From positions 150,209 through 214,208 of the forward strand of contig NZ_JADPKT010000091.1 in the NCBI RefSeq assembly GCF_023074075.1: DNA of 64,000 nucleotides. The letters run 5' to 3'. The translations under genes were made by a program, and so were the position numbers. Position 1 is the first letter of the stretch, and the number at the start of each line of letters is the position of its first letter. This DNA comes from Bradyrhizobium sp. 138. GTDB taxonomy: Bacteria > Pseudomonadota > Alphaproteobacteria > Rhizobiales > Xanthobacteraceae. Shown piece by piece: positions 1 through 8,909 of the stretch. The notes below the pieces were generated by a model. It was given only the letters and a program-made list of their open reading frames with translations, had not been told where the DNA came from and did no database searches.

Positions 1-924
1 CTGTAGCGTCTTGTTTTTGGCGAAGACGCAACTGCTTCCCATTACCATATCAATGGTCATCCACAACTATTCAAGCGGATTTTTCTCTTCGAGACGAGAA
101 TTGGAACTACACGCGAATTTGTCCTCTGTCCTCTGGATCTTTATCTGCGTGACAAACCCGATTTTCGACGTGCACGCAGCCCCTTCAACATGGAAGCAAG
201 CCATAGAGAACGCTCGATGCGTCGTCGAAAAACAACGCGAAAAGCGCTTCTTGCTTGAATGCGCCGCCTTCACTCATCAATTTCGTAGTGTGATATTTCC
301 AGGCGCCGATACTATTGATGGAGTAGCGCGGATCGGCCGGGGCAGTCGCACTGCCTCACTTGCGCGCGCACGCGAAAGCAAACGTCTTCTCCTATTTTCT
401 CAAGTCCTGCGGACTTAAGGAGCGAGTACTCACAAAGGCAAATCTTGCAACGCCTGACCGTTACTCCTCGTCAGCTGATCGAGCAGGTTCGCTCATCCCC
501 ATTTGATCTACCGCAGTATCCTTGGTTTAATAAGCCACGTTGAGATACCCAGGCAATTCCGCCTTCAGCGGACATTTCTGCGAGACATCGCCTGCCCGCC
601 TCATGGACCCGATGAACGAGCGAGTGACCTGATCGTGATATTTCCGGGCCCGGGCACTACGGCATGGCAAGCAACCCGCGGGCCTAGCCGTCCTGTGTCA
701 GCTTGGCACCGGAAGGCGATTGGTTGATCATGACTTGCCAGAGCGCTTGGTCAGCACAATGCCGACGGCGCGGTGTGGATCATTCGTGATCTGTACACAG
801 TGATCTCCACTGTCGAGCAGATGCAGGTCGAACTTTCCAAGCCGGCGGAACGGACTCTGCGTCATGTCGGACGCCTCGCAAGAGGGCAAGATGGGGAACT
901 TTCTGCCGGAGCGTAAGGCAGGGT
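1..924. other. Stretch without a supported gene
   Basis: No open frame here resembles a known protein, and none has a convincing ribosome binding site. A plus-strand stretch around 715-890 reads like protein in one frame but I cannot name it. It may be a decayed insertion or the edge of an element that starts outside the window. Confidence 0.4.
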
Positions 925-999
925 TCAGAGGGCTGTATCAATAGCGGCGAGCGTCTGCTCGATCTCCGTCAAGTCGCCTTCGAGCACCATCTCCACCAT
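925..999 (-). CDS. Possible 24-residue ORF directly after the DUF3024-like gene
   Basis: A short frame starts two bases after the TAA stop of the upstream gene (TAAGGATG) and encodes an acidic, helical-looking peptide beginning MVEMVLEGD. Stop-start proximity is compatible with translational coupling. There is no recognisable family, and chance is a real alternative. Confidence 0.2.
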   Translation of the reverse strand: MVEMVLEGDLTEIEQTLAAIDTAL

Positions 1000-1001
1000 C
1001 C

Positions 1002-1361
1002 TTATTGCCAGAACAAACGTTCAGGGTCGGCGTTCAGAACCGCTGTCGCCAAGCCAAGCCGTTGATGGGTCGAATGCCACTCCCAGACGCCCTTGCGGTG
1101 ATCTTTGCGGAGCAGCTGCCATGCCGCCCCAGTCCTATCATGGTGCAGCAGCGCGACGTCGACGAGGCCGCCCTCCGCATTAATATTGCCTGAGCAGCAC
1201 GGGCTCTCGACCAGATAGCCGCCAGCAACCGCTGTCACCTTTGGCGGGATATATCGGTAGTGCTCGCGCTTCGTCAGCGCGCGCACGATCCGCCACCGGT
1301 CTAGCTCGTTGGGATGCGCAGGCAATCCGGAATGATGTCGTCTGATGATTGCGGCGTTCAT
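1002..1361 (-). CDS. DUF3024-like conserved protein of the nifZ group
   Basis: The frame encodes 119 residues and begins 12 bases after the stop of the second NifZ gene, so it is probably in the same transcript. The C-terminal half (WQLLRKDHRKGVWEWH ... DPERLFWQ) has the tryptophan-rich strands and the closing Asp-Pro-x5-Trp pattern that I associate with DUF3024 proteins. No catalytic motif or membrane segment is visible. Its place at the end of a nifB-frxA-nifZ run suggests an accessory role in nitrogen fixation, but that is inference from context. Confidence 0.6.
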   Translation of the reverse strand: MNAAIIRRHHSGLPAHPNELDRWRIVRALTKREHYRYIPPKVTAVAGGYLVESPCCSGNINAEGGLVDVALLHHDRTGAAWQLLRKDHRKGVWEWHSTHQRLGLATAVLNADPERLFWQ

Positions 1362-1372
1362 TGCGCGATATC

Positions 1373-1612
1373 CTAGACTGCAGAGATCTCTGCCTCGAGG
1401 CAGCCAACCACCAAGTGCTTGCCGAAGTCGACCATATAAATGGGTAGCTTCGCTTCCGTATGGCGACCGACCTGGACGATCTCACCAATGTACCCGACGC
1501 TGACCAGACACTCTTCCGCCGACGCGCCGGGAAAGGAACCGTCGTTGAGCAGATCGATTGCCGCCTTGACACGTTGGCCTGACCGGTATTTTGGCGATCT
1601 TGGTTCGATCAT
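1373..1612 (-). CDS. nifZ: NifZ-domain protein, second copy
   Basis: The frame gives 79 residues from the ATG at 1612 (MIEPRSPKYRSGQRV). The sequence shows the small beta-barrel pattern of NifZ: YRSGQRVKA, then GEIVQVG, then IYMVDF. I chose 1612 because this ATG overlaps the TGA of the upstream NifZ gene (ATGA), a sign of translational coupling, whereas a start at 1684 would read deep into the upstream gene. NifZ proteins help mature the P-clusters of the MoFe protein. Larger NifZ proteins carry this domain in tandem, so the two adjacent genes may be a split version. The family call is firm and the division of labour is unknown. Confidence 0.75.
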   Translation of the reverse strand: MIEPRSPKYRSGQRVKAAIDLLNDGSFPGASAEECLVSVGYIGEIVQVGRHTEAKLPIYMVDFGKHLVVGCLEAEISAV

Positions 1613-1929
1613 CGGGGTGCCGCTCCTGACAAGAACGGCTCCTCGCCTTCGTGGCTTGGCGTGACTAGATCGAGCTCCTTGCATTTCATGCCGACGCGAT
1701 TGCCGGAGCCGAGGAATTCGACTCCATAGATATAAAATTGCTGCAGGAACGTGCCGATCGAGATGACATAGCCAAGCTCGCCTTTCTTGACCAGAACCTC
1801 ACCGATCTCCTTGCCCACATAGGTGCCGTCGTTACGGATGGTGCGGTTGGCCCGCACTTTGTCACCATAATCAAAGAAGGGGGCGTCCGTCAGCTCGACG
1901 ATGTCACTGTCACGGGCGATGTTGCTCAT
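1609..1929 (-). CDS. nifZ: Nitrogen fixation protein NifZ
   Basis: The frame encodes 106 residues with the NifZ core: FFDYGDKVRANRTIRNDGTY, GEVLVKKGELGYVISIGTF and IYGVEFL. NifZ acts with NifH as a chaperone in joining the second P-cluster half of the nitrogenase MoFe protein. It is the first nif gene downstream of frxA but lies about 1.1 kb away, and I saw no clear -24/-12 promoter in the gap. Transcription may continue from nifB, or the promoter may not be recognisable. The next gene overlaps its stop by four bases. Confidence 0.88.
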   Translation of the reverse strand: MSNIARDSDIVELTDAPFFDYGDKVRANRTIRNDGTYVGKEIGEVLVKKGELGYVISIGTFLQQFYIYGVEFLGSGNRVGMKCKELDLVTPSHEGEEPFLSGAAPR

Positions 1930-3043
1930 GCTGCCGTCCCTGTTCCATAGTTAACTGTGCCGCGCCTTGCAGGCCGCCCGGCCTTACGGACTACCCTATC
2001 ATGATGCTCGATCAACTCCCTCCATTCCCGCACGGCGGCGCTTGCGATCACGGATTGCATGAGCCTGTCGGGATCCGGTGCAGCAACATCAACGCCCGCA
2101 ACCTAAACTCCAGATGCTCGAGAGTATCGGTGAGCCCATGGTGATGTTGAAGAAGCCATCGACGCGGCACGCGCGTCTGCCATCGAGGGAGGCGTGCTTG
2201 AGCCGGCGGCGAGGCGCGTGCTTCAGCGCGGGATGCGCACAGCCGACAGAGTCGACCTGATTACCCCGGCAACCGATGGCATTGTGGACGTCATCACTCA
2301 CGGTCCCGCCCATACGCTCGAGCGTGCCCAACAACACCTTGGCCCCAGCCTTGTCCGCGGGACAAAGCCCCAGCAGTCTCCCGACAGCTGCCGTCCTTCC
2401 CGAGTTGCCCGAGACGCATCTGCAAGTCGGCAATATGCGTTGAGCGAGAACAGGAAGACCCACACGAGGTGCTCTCATAGCAGCCGAATTCCGGCTTGGT
2501 GGCGCCCACCGCACAGGTGGCAGGAATTCGTTTCCGCATCACGTGATCCGGTGCGAACGCCTTGGCGTGGCGCAGGTGTACTTTCTGCACTTTCATCGAG
2601 GTGATAGGATAGCCCTGTTGCCCTGGGATGATGCTCGGCCGGCTCGACACCGTGCGACCAAGACAGGACTCGGCGAGGACGCCCTCTTTTGGATGACCAA
2701 CTGAAGAAGGCCTCGGGCATGAATGTCGCCTGATCAACAATGGCTGCGGGTGCCTGGATTGATGTCGCGGAAGACGCGTCCGCTCTTCGTGGGCCCATCG
2801 GCGAAATCGATCCTCCACGCTCAAGACGGCGGCCTTCGGGCCGACAGGAATAGCTCGACGCGCTCCCGCCGACGTGCTCGTCGCTACAATATGACTTGGC
2901 AACTTGCGAAAACGTTTGCGACCAGGGCGAGCCGTCCACCTGGTCAGAGAAGGCGAAAGCCGCGACCGGCGCCTCGTCAAGGCGGAGCATCATCCGCCCG
3001 AGTTTCTGAACCTTTAGTGTCGTAGTGACATCCATCGTAGCCC
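1930..3043. other. 1.1-kb interval between frxA and nifZ, no clear gene
   Basis: Long open frames exist on both strands (minus 2475-3089, minus 2294-2980, plus 2194-2604), but none resembles a known family and they compete with each other. On the minus strand, protein-like segments change frame several times (a stretch near 3000-2880, another near 2820-2760), as in a decayed gene. frxA and nifZ are normally much closer, so this may be an old insertion. I see no IS ends. Confidence 0.4.
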
Positions 3044-3268
3044 TCAAGCAGACTCCTGGTGACGCGGCAGTGCCGTGTCGAGCACGCATGTATTGTCAAC
3101 CGGGCAAACCGCCACGCACTGCGGCTCATCAAAGTAGGCGGCGCACTCGGTGCATTTCTCAGGATCGATTAGGAAAACGCCGGCTCGCTCGGAAATAGCG
3201 AAATTCGGGCATTGCGTTTCGCACGCCGAACAGCCCGTGCATTGCGAGGCGATGATCTTGAACGGCAT
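3044..3268 (-). CDS. frxA: 2[4Fe-4S] ferredoxin downstream of nifB (FdxN/FrxA type)
   Basis: The protein has 74 residues and two cysteine motifs, CTGCSACETQCP near the N-terminus and CTECAAYFDEPQCVAVCP in the second half. The second motif has the long C-x2-C-x8-C-x3-C spacing typical of FdxN-type ferredoxins linked to nitrogenase. It begins 17 bases after the nifB stop and is almost certainly co-transcribed with it. Such ferredoxins pass electrons to nitrogenase reductase or to NifB. A second protein of the same type is encoded at 43115-43318, and the two may overlap in role. Confidence 0.88.
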   Translation of the reverse strand: MPFKIIASQCTGCSACETQCPNFAISERAGVFLIDPEKCTECAAYFDEPQCVAVCPVDNTCVLDTALPRHQESA

Positions 3269-3285
3269 TGTCTGAACCCATCCTC

Positions 3286-4842
3286 TCAGGCGGCGGAAAT
3301 CAGCGCATTGCGGCGGGCCGCCGGATCGACCCGCTCAACGTGCTTGATCTTCCCCTCATTGACTTTATCGAGATAGAGTTTGAACCAGGCGATCGCCGAG
3401 CCATCAATGAACTCGTAGGCATACTGAGCGACCGGTTCGATTCCGGCCTTGATCAATTCGGCCTTCGGGCAGCCGCCGATCTTTGACACGAACACGGCAT
3501 GACAATCGTTGATGGCGCCGATGGCGATTTCGAGCTTGCTGTCCTCGCCATGGCCGCCCTGGCAATAGGGATGAATAGGACGATGACCAACGAATTTTGC
3601 GCCCGAAGTCGAGAGCTCGTAGATCTGGAACTCCTTGGCGTGACCGAAGTGCTGGTTGATTAATCCCGAGCCCTTGGTTGCAACCGCCACCAGCACCTTG
3701 ATTTCGCTGGACGCGCTGGCGAGCCCCGCAACCTGCTCCTGCTTGGCCGCGAGCTTTGCAATGCGCGCCTTCTCGACTTTGGCCTGATACTCCTTTCGGG
3801 CCTGCTCATCATATTTGATGTCCATGGCCATGATCTTTTCCATGGTGAACTCCGCGCCGCGGTCCTCCCCGAGTAGTCCGACGGCGTCGGCGCGGCACTG
3901 GCGACAGTGACGCATCATGTTCATCTCGCTTTCGCAGCTATCCTGCAATGCTGTCACTTCCTGTGCGGTCGGGCCGCGTTGCCCGCTGAGACCGAACACG
4001 GTGCCGTGCTCGGGCGACGAAATCAGCGGCATAACGTTATGCAGGAAGGCGCCGCGCGACTTCACGGCCTTGTTAACCTCAACCAGATGCTGATCGTTAA
4101 TCCCGGGAATCATCACCGAGTTGACTTTGCACAGGATGCCGCGCGCGGTGAGCATCTCCAGGCCCTGGAGCTGCCGATTGCTGAGGATGCTTGCAGCTTC
4201 AATGCCTGTGTAGCGCTTGTGGCGGTGAAAGATCCAGGGATAGATCTTTGCGCCAATATCGGGATCGATCATGTTGATCGTGATCGTCACGTGATCGACC
4301 TTGAGTCTTGCGATCGTGTCGACATGATCAGCTAGCGCCAGGCCGTTCGTCGAGAGGCACAGCTTGAGATCTGGCGCGAGTTTATTGACGAGCTCGAACG
4401 TCTTGAATGTCTTGTCCGGATTCGCCAGGGGGTCGCCAGGGCCAGCAACGCCGACCACGCTCATCTGAGGGATCGCGGAAGCGACGGCCAGCACCTTCTT
4501 GGCGGCCTGCTCCGGCGTCAACTTCTCGCTGACAATGCCGGGGCGCGATTCGTTGGCGCAATCGTATTTACGATTACAGTAATTGCACTGGATATTGCAG
4601 GCGGGGGCGACCGCGACGTGCATGCGGGCATAATGGTGGTGCGCCTCCTCGCTGTAGCAGGGATGGCTCTTCACCTTTTCCCAGACCTCATTTGGCACAT
4701 TGCCGATGCCGGCCTGAGATCCGCAGCTCGCCTTGCCGCTTCCACCGACCGTACCGCAGCTCTTGTGCTTAGCCATGACTTGCATGGTCTCGCTGATCTC
4801 GCCGCCGCCGCAGGATACCCGGTGTTGCGCTGAAGTACTCAT
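3286..4842 (-). CDS. nifB: FeMo-cofactor biosynthesis radical SAM protein NifB
   Basis: NifB builds the 8Fe core (NifB-co, L-cluster) of the nitrogenase cofactor from [4Fe-4S] units and S-adenosylmethionine. The frame from 4842 encodes 518 residues. The radical SAM motif C-x3-C-x2-C appears as CNIQCNYC at about residue 90, followed by the NifB-typical RKYDC and the downstream GPGDPLAN loop. The last 120 residues form the NifX/NafY-like cofactor-binding domain (VAVATKGSGLINQHFGHA). I chose ATG 4842 because the -24/-12 promoter at 4914-4928 would place the transcript start between the promoter and this ATG, and the upstream in-frame ATG at 4938 lies beyond the promoter. frxA follows after 17 bases. 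Confidence 0.96.
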   Translation of the reverse strand: MSTSAQHRVSCGGGEISETMQVMAKHKSCGTVGGSGKASCGSQAGIGNVPNEVWEKVKSHPCYSEEAHHHYARMHVAVAPACNIQCNYCNRKYDCANESRPGIVSEKLTPEQAAKKVLAVASAIPQMSVVGVAGPGDPLANPDKTFKTFELVNKLAPDLKLCLSTNGLALADHVDTIARLKVDHVTITINMIDPDIGAKIYPWIFHRHKRYTGIEAASILSNRQLQGLEMLTARGILCKVNSVMIPGINDQHLVEVNKAVKSRGAFLHNVMPLISSPEHGTVFGLSGQRGPTAQEVTALQDSCESEMNMMRHCRQCRADAVGLLGEDRGAEFTMEKIMAMDIKYDEQARKEYQAKVEKARIAKLAAKQEQVAGLASASSEIKVLVAVATKGSGLINQHFGHAKEFQIYELSTSGAKFVGHRPIHPYCQGGHGEDSKLEIAIGAINDCHAVFVSKIGGCPKAELIKAGIEPVAQYAYEFIDGSAIAWFKLYLDKVNEGKIKHVERVDPAARRNALISAA

Positions 4843-4913
4843 TTTTCCAATTCTCTTCGCAAGTCGAATCCTTCCAGGCAAGCATCCCCAGAATCGTTTC
4901 TGAAAAGCCAAGA

Positions 4914-4928
4914 GCAACTGACGTGCCA
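4914..4928 (-). promoter_or_regulatory. Sigma54 (-24/-12) promoter of nifB
   Basis: Read on the minus strand this is TGGCACGTCAGTTGC, a perfect TGGCAC-N5-TTGC. It lies about 75 bases upstream of the nifB ATG, and a NifA site is found about 80 bases further upstream. Confidence 0.92.
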
Positions 4929-5006
4929 TACCTGCCACAAACGAATTTTTTGGTTCGCTTCAAGCAGTTAGATAACGCCTGCTCGAATGTCCGTTTTATC
5001 AACTCA

Positions 5007-5022
5007 TGTTGGAAAGCTGACA
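5007..5022 (-). promoter_or_regulatory. NifA upstream activator site for nifB
   Basis: The sequence TGTTGGAAAGCTGACA fits TGT-N10-ACA exactly and sits roughly 80 bases upstream of the nifB -24/-12 element, a normal distance for NifA. Confidence 0.85.
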
Positions 5023-5478
5023 GAAATTGCGATCACAAGAGCGCTGGCCGCGCTATGATGACAGCGGGTACGCTCTTCATCTATGCCCTTGGGCCAAGAG
5101 CATGGCGGCTGGTGTCGTTGGAAGTTGATCTTGTCGCCGAAATGTGACGCGTATGCAAAGCACAATCCGCAAAAGCCGTTCCGGAGCTTTGAAGGACAAC
5201 TTGAACCGGCGATCCTACGTAGATGCAGACAAGAAGCAGCCCCCGTTACCGACCTATGTCGTGAAGATCACGCGGGCCTCCGCCCTGACACTCCGGAAGG
5301 CATTGTCGGGGTGAAGAGAAACGTCTGGTGGCCAGGGTGCCGGCGGCCACGAATTGGACCGTGCGTCCAAACGTTGGCTGGCATCTCGAAAAGGTCTTGC
5401 GGGTTTGGACGCCGATCAGATTCGTAAGGCTGCAGCCGCCTCGGTCGACATCGCACGAACTGCCGTCCAACAACTACG

Positions 5479-7590
5479 CTACGTCGCTGACGTCTCGGTA
5501 TCCAGCCAGCCGATCCTGCTCTTCAGGAAACTCAGGCCCAGCACCAACAAGCTGGCGTGCTCCCTGTTGTCCTTGCCATAGCCGTGGCCGCCGGCGGCAT
5601 GCTCGTAGAAATAAGCCTCATAGCCCATCGCCTGCAGCTTCGCTGCCATTTTGCGCGCATGTCCGGGATGGACGCGATCGTCCCGCCGCCTGGTGGCCAT
5701 CAGGATCGGCGGATAGGACTGCCCGGGTCTTGCGGCATGATAGGCAGAATAGGTCTTCAGCCACTCCCACTCCTCAGCGTTATCGGGATCACCATATTCG
5801 GCGAGCCAGTTCGCCCCGGCGAGCAGTTTGGTGTAGCGGCGCATGTCGATCAGCGGGACGGTGCAGAACAGTGCGCCAAAGAGCCCGGGATATCGCGTTA
5901 GCATGTTGGTAATCAGGATACCGCCGTTCGATCCACTCTCGGCCCCGATCCGCTTGGCCTGTGTCACGCCGCGCTTAACGAGATCGGCGGCGACGGCTGC
6001 GAAATCGTCATGCGACAATCTCTTGCCGGCCAACCGGCCGGCGTCGTGCCAGCGCGTGCCGAACTCACCGCCGCCGCGTAAATTTGCCTGAACCGTGGTG
6101 CCGCCGCAGTGAAGCCAAAGCTTACCGAGCGCGGAATTGTAATACGGTTTCACCGAGATTCCAAACCCGCCATATCCGCTCAGATGGACCGGCGCGTTGC
6201 CGGTCTGTCTGACCGGGCCGGTCTGTAGGTAGGGAATTCGCTCACCGTCGATCGAGATGGCCTCGTGCCGCGTGACCACGCAGTGCTCCGCGGCAAACGT
6301 CTTCGGCGCCTGCTTCAGCACGGCGGGACTGCCAACGCCCCGCTCCATCAGGATGAGGGACGGCGGGGTGAGCGGATCCTCGACGTGAGCCAGCAAGTCG
6401 CCATTGCTCTCGGACGGATCGTGATCGAGAGACCAGATGTCGACCACGCCAAGATCAGGAAGCCCGCCCAATTCCTCGCGGTTCCAGCCATGATCGGATG
6501 GCGTGCAGATCTCGAAGACTGGCCGGAGTTCGTCGAGAATACAAAGCACAACCTTGCCCGCACTCCAAAAGAAGCTCTGCAGCGCACGGCGTCGGCCCGG
6601 CTCGAAGAGAATCTCGAACTGGCGGCTGCCCGCCAGGAATGCCGGCAGCGGGATGACGAGCACCGTATCCGCGGCATAGGTCTGCCCTGCCACAGACCAG
6701 GATTCGCGCGGCTTCAGGGCAAGCCAGTTGCGATGCGACCGCATCCAGATATTACTTGGCAAGTCGAGCCTCGTCTTGGCGCCCGTTTCATCGCCCAGCC
6801 AGACCACGCAATCGGAGACGTCTGTCGCATCGAGGAACCAGATCCTGGGCGGCACGACAGTGTCGTCAACACTGCAACCGACTGACACATGAGCGACCTT
6901 GATCTCAAAGATCACTGCCGCTTTGTCAACATGCGTACCACGCCGCCACAGCCTCACCGTGCGCGCATAGCCGGTGGTCGCGGCCATGCCATCGCCATGG
7001 GAGCTTAACAACACCAGCGTATCAGAATCGAGCCATACGCCGCTGCCTTTGGCTTCCGGCAAGCTAAAGCCATCGTGGACGAAGAGCTTCGTGTCTGAAT
7101 CGAACTCGCGCAAAGTGACGGCATCGCTTCCGCCGCGCGATAGACTCAAGATCCATCGCGAGTGATTTCCAGGCGGTGCGGCCGTGGCGTTCAGAAGCCA
7201 GTCTTTGCCTTCGCTGACGGCAAGTTCATCGAGGTCGAGCAGAACGTCCCATGACGGCTTCAGCGTGCGATACTCTTTCAGAGTGGTTCGCCGCCAGAGG
7301 CCGCGTGGATTATTGGCGTCCCTCCACAGATTGTAGAGATACCCGCCGCGCCGGCTGACATAGGGGATATTGTCAGGTCGGTCGTAAATCGCTGTCAGCG
7401 CATCTCCGTCTCGTTCGGCTGCGGGTCCGCCAAACACCTCCAGGGTTCTGCTATTCTGCCGCTCGACGAAGTTCAGCGCCCGCGCGCCTTCGATCTGTTC
7501 CAACCATAGATAGGGATCATCGTCAGGAGCGGAGGGCGTTGGCCTTTCAGTTCGCGCGTCATCGACGCTCCTTGTCTGACCATGCTTCAT
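5479..7590 (-). CDS. Prolyl oligopeptidase family protein (S9) in the nif cluster
   Basis: The product is 703 residues, a normal length for the family, with an N-terminal beta-propeller-like half (DPYLWLEQIEGARAL is the typical start) and a C-terminal alpha/beta hydrolase half. The nucleophile lies in ESGSNGG, with the acid in RRRDDRVHPGHA and the histidine in AAGGHGYG, so the Ser-Asp-His triad looks complete. No signal peptide is seen, which suggests a cytoplasmic enzyme that cleaves short peptides after proline. It lies between fixU and nifB on the same strand, but an IS element now separates it from fixU. Any role in nitrogen fixation is unproven. Confidence 0.85.
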   Translation of the reverse strand: MKHGQTRSVDDARTERPTPSAPDDDPYLWLEQIEGARALNFVERQNSRTLEVFGGPAAERDGDALTAIYDRPDNIPYVSRRGGYLYNLWRDANNPRGLWRRTTLKEYRTLKPSWDVLLDLDELAVSEGKDWLLNATAAPPGNHSRWILSLSRGGSDAVTLREFDSDTKLFVHDGFSLPEAKGSGVWLDSDTLVLLSSHGDGMAATTGYARTVRLWRRGTHVDKAAVIFEIKVAHVSVGCSVDDTVVPPRIWFLDATDVSDCVVWLGDETGAKTRLDLPSNIWMRSHRNWLALKPRESWSVAGQTYAADTVLVIPLPAFLAGSRQFEILFEPGRRRALQSFFWSAGKVVLCILDELRPVFEICTPSDHGWNREELGGLPDLGVVDIWSLDHDPSESNGDLLAHVEDPLTPPSLILMERGVGSPAVLKQAPKTFAAEHCVVTRHEAISIDGERIPYLQTGPVRQTGNAPVHLSGYGGFGISVKPYYNSALGKLWLHCGGTTVQANLRGGGEFGTRWHDAGRLAGKRLSHDDFAAVAADLVKRGVTQAKRIGAESGSNGGILITNMLTRYPGLFGALFCTVPLIDMRRYTKLLAGANWLAEYGDPDNAEEWEWLKTYSAYHAARPGQSYPPILMATRRRDDRVHPGHARKMAAKLQAMGYEAYFYEHAAGGHGYGKDNREHASLLVLGLSFLKSRIGWLDTETSAT

Positions 7591-7611
7591 TTACAACCTT
7601 AGGGTCCAGAC

Positions 7612-8064
7612 TCAATTGAGCCAATATGCGACGAGAGCGGCGAGATGAACAGCGGCCAAGAAATTCCGGGCGAGCTTGTCATATCGTGTGGCGATGCGCC
7701 GGAAGTCCTTGAGCCGGCAAAAGCAGCGTTCGATGACATTGCGGCCTTTGTAGGCGCGTTTGTTGAAGCGATGGATGACGACACGGTTGGATTTATTGGG
7801 AATGACGGGCTTGGCGCCGTGTCTAGCGATTTCGGCGCGAAGGTTGTCACCGTCGTACCCTTTGTCTGCGAGAAGCGCGCTCATGGGTGGTGCGAGCGCC
7901 AGAACATCGGGCGCAGCAGCGATGTCGGCATCCTGACCTGGGGTCAGATGCAGGACAACCGGTCGGCAGAGCGGATCGCTCAGCGCATGGATCTTTGTCG
8001 TACGGCCTCCCCGCGAGCGGCCGATTGCCTGATTGTGCTCCCCCCTTTTCCGCCGGAGGCACAC
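7612..8064 (-). CDS. IS427-type transposase, C-terminal frame (orfB)
   Basis: The frame carries the DDE transposase core: GRSRGGRTTKIHAL, LLADKGYDGDNLR (second Asp) and NVIERCFCRLKDFRRIATRYDK, which holds the final Glu. It has no good start of its own and is expected to be made by frameshifting from orfA. The frame is intact up to the stop close to the left IS end. Confidence 0.85.
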   Translation of the reverse strand: MCLRRKRGEHNQAIGRSRGGRTTKIHALSDPLCRPVVLHLTPGQDADIAAAPDVLALAPPMSALLADKGYDGDNLRAEIARHGAKPVIPNKSNRVVIHRFNKRAYKGRNVIERCFCRLKDFRRIATRYDKLARNFLAAVHLAALVAYWLN

Positions 8065-8372
8065 CGATGAGCTTTGATCGAAGTCGAGTCGAGCGACAGC
8101 ACGACGGCATCTTTGCCAGGCTTAGCCAGTGCTTCAAAGATTGCGCACCATCGTTCGCGCTTAGCCCAGCGATTGAAGCGATTGTAGATCGTCGTGTAAG
8201 GACCGTATTCGCGCGGACAATCACGCCATCGCGCACCCGATTGCAGCATGTGAACGATGCCGCTGATGATGCGCCGGTCGTCGTCCCGATCCGGCCCCGT
8301 CAGCCCCGTCGGCAGATGAGGTTCGATACGAGCCCATTGCTTGTCATTCAGCCAAAACAAACCCGCACGCAT
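7980..8372 (-). CDS. IS427-type transposase, N-terminal frame (orfA)
   Basis: This frame of 130 residues starts MRAGLFWLNDKQWARIEP, the usual opening of IS5/IS427 transposases, and contains the DUF4096-like region ending in the first catalytic aspartate motif (LSLDSTSIKAHR). It overlaps the next frame by 85 bases, in which a frameshift would fuse the two into a full DDE transposase. Confidence 0.85.
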   Translation of the reverse strand: MRAGLFWLNDKQWARIEPHLPTGLTGPDRDDDRRIISGIVHMLQSGARWRDCPREYGPYTTIYNRFNRWAKRERWCAIFEALAKPGKDAVVLSLDSTSIKAHRCASGGKGGSTIRQSAARGEAVRQRSMR

Positions 8373-8439
8373 TCTCTCGCCCCCGAATCAAGAACACCGA
8401 GGCAAGAGAATCACGTGGCGCTATTTAGGTACAGACCCT

Positions 8440-8909
8440 AGTCTTGACGCGTAGTTCGACTGATTCCAGGATTTGCATCGCGAACGTTGCATCAAGATTT
8501 GCAAGCTACGAGCTGGCCCGAGATTCAATCCTCTCGAAACTGAATCTTGCGGAGTTGCAGCAATTGGCCTGACGCTGTTAAGATGCGCGGAATGCAACGA
8601 TCGGGCTGGCGATGTCAGCACAATGGGCCCTCGCGAGGGCCTTCCCATCAACGCCATCTCGCTGGCCCAACGCCTCAGTGCTGGCCTAGGCCGAGATATT
8701 GCGTGTGGCACCGCGCGTCGGCGCCATCTTGGTTCCCAAGGATGCGTCGAGCGCTTCCGGAGTCATCGGCACGCTCGGCTGGAACCTTCGGTCACGCCAA
8801 GCCAAAGCCAGAGAATGATGTGGCCTTCCTCGCAGGGGCCAAACCGCTCCGCCAAGAATAGCTTCCGCATCCGCCGGGTTGGCGAGGTTCTGTGGAGTCG
8901 CAGCATTCA
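8440..8909 (-). other. Interval after fixU, with a possible coupled small ORF
   Basis: A frame of 75 codons (8686-8913) starts with an ATG that overlaps the TGA of fixU, beginning MMNAATPQNLANPADAEAIL. The protein-like character moves to another frame after about 25 codons (FGPCEEGHIILWLWLGV), as expected for a small gene that has suffered a frameshift. I do not recognise it. The rest of the interval, up to the IS end at 8439, holds nothing I can support. Confidence 0.3.

Larger units (their letters stand above)
7602..8439 (-). mobile_element. Complete IS5-family (IS427-type) insertion sequence
   Basis: The element is 838 bp. Both ends begin with GGGTC read inwards (GGGTCCAGACTC at the left, GGGTCTGTACCT at the right), and both are flanked by the dinucleotide TA, which fits a 2-bp target duplication. 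It encodes two overlapping frames, typical of IS427-group elements that make transposase by -1 frameshifting. It has landed between fixU and the oligopeptidase gene. A deleted relative lies in the opposite orientation at 12561-13027. Confidence 0.85.

Noticed and set aside
2194..2604. A 136-codon plus-strand frame
   Set aside because: It is arginine- and serine-rich in the manner of a shadow frame, with no known family.
2475..3089. A 204-codon minus-strand frame overlapping the frxA end
   Set aside because: It resembles no family, competes with other frames in the same stretch and lacks a ribosome binding site.
4842..4938. Longer nifB start at 4938
   Set aside because: The -24/-12 promoter at 4914-4928 would lie inside this extension.
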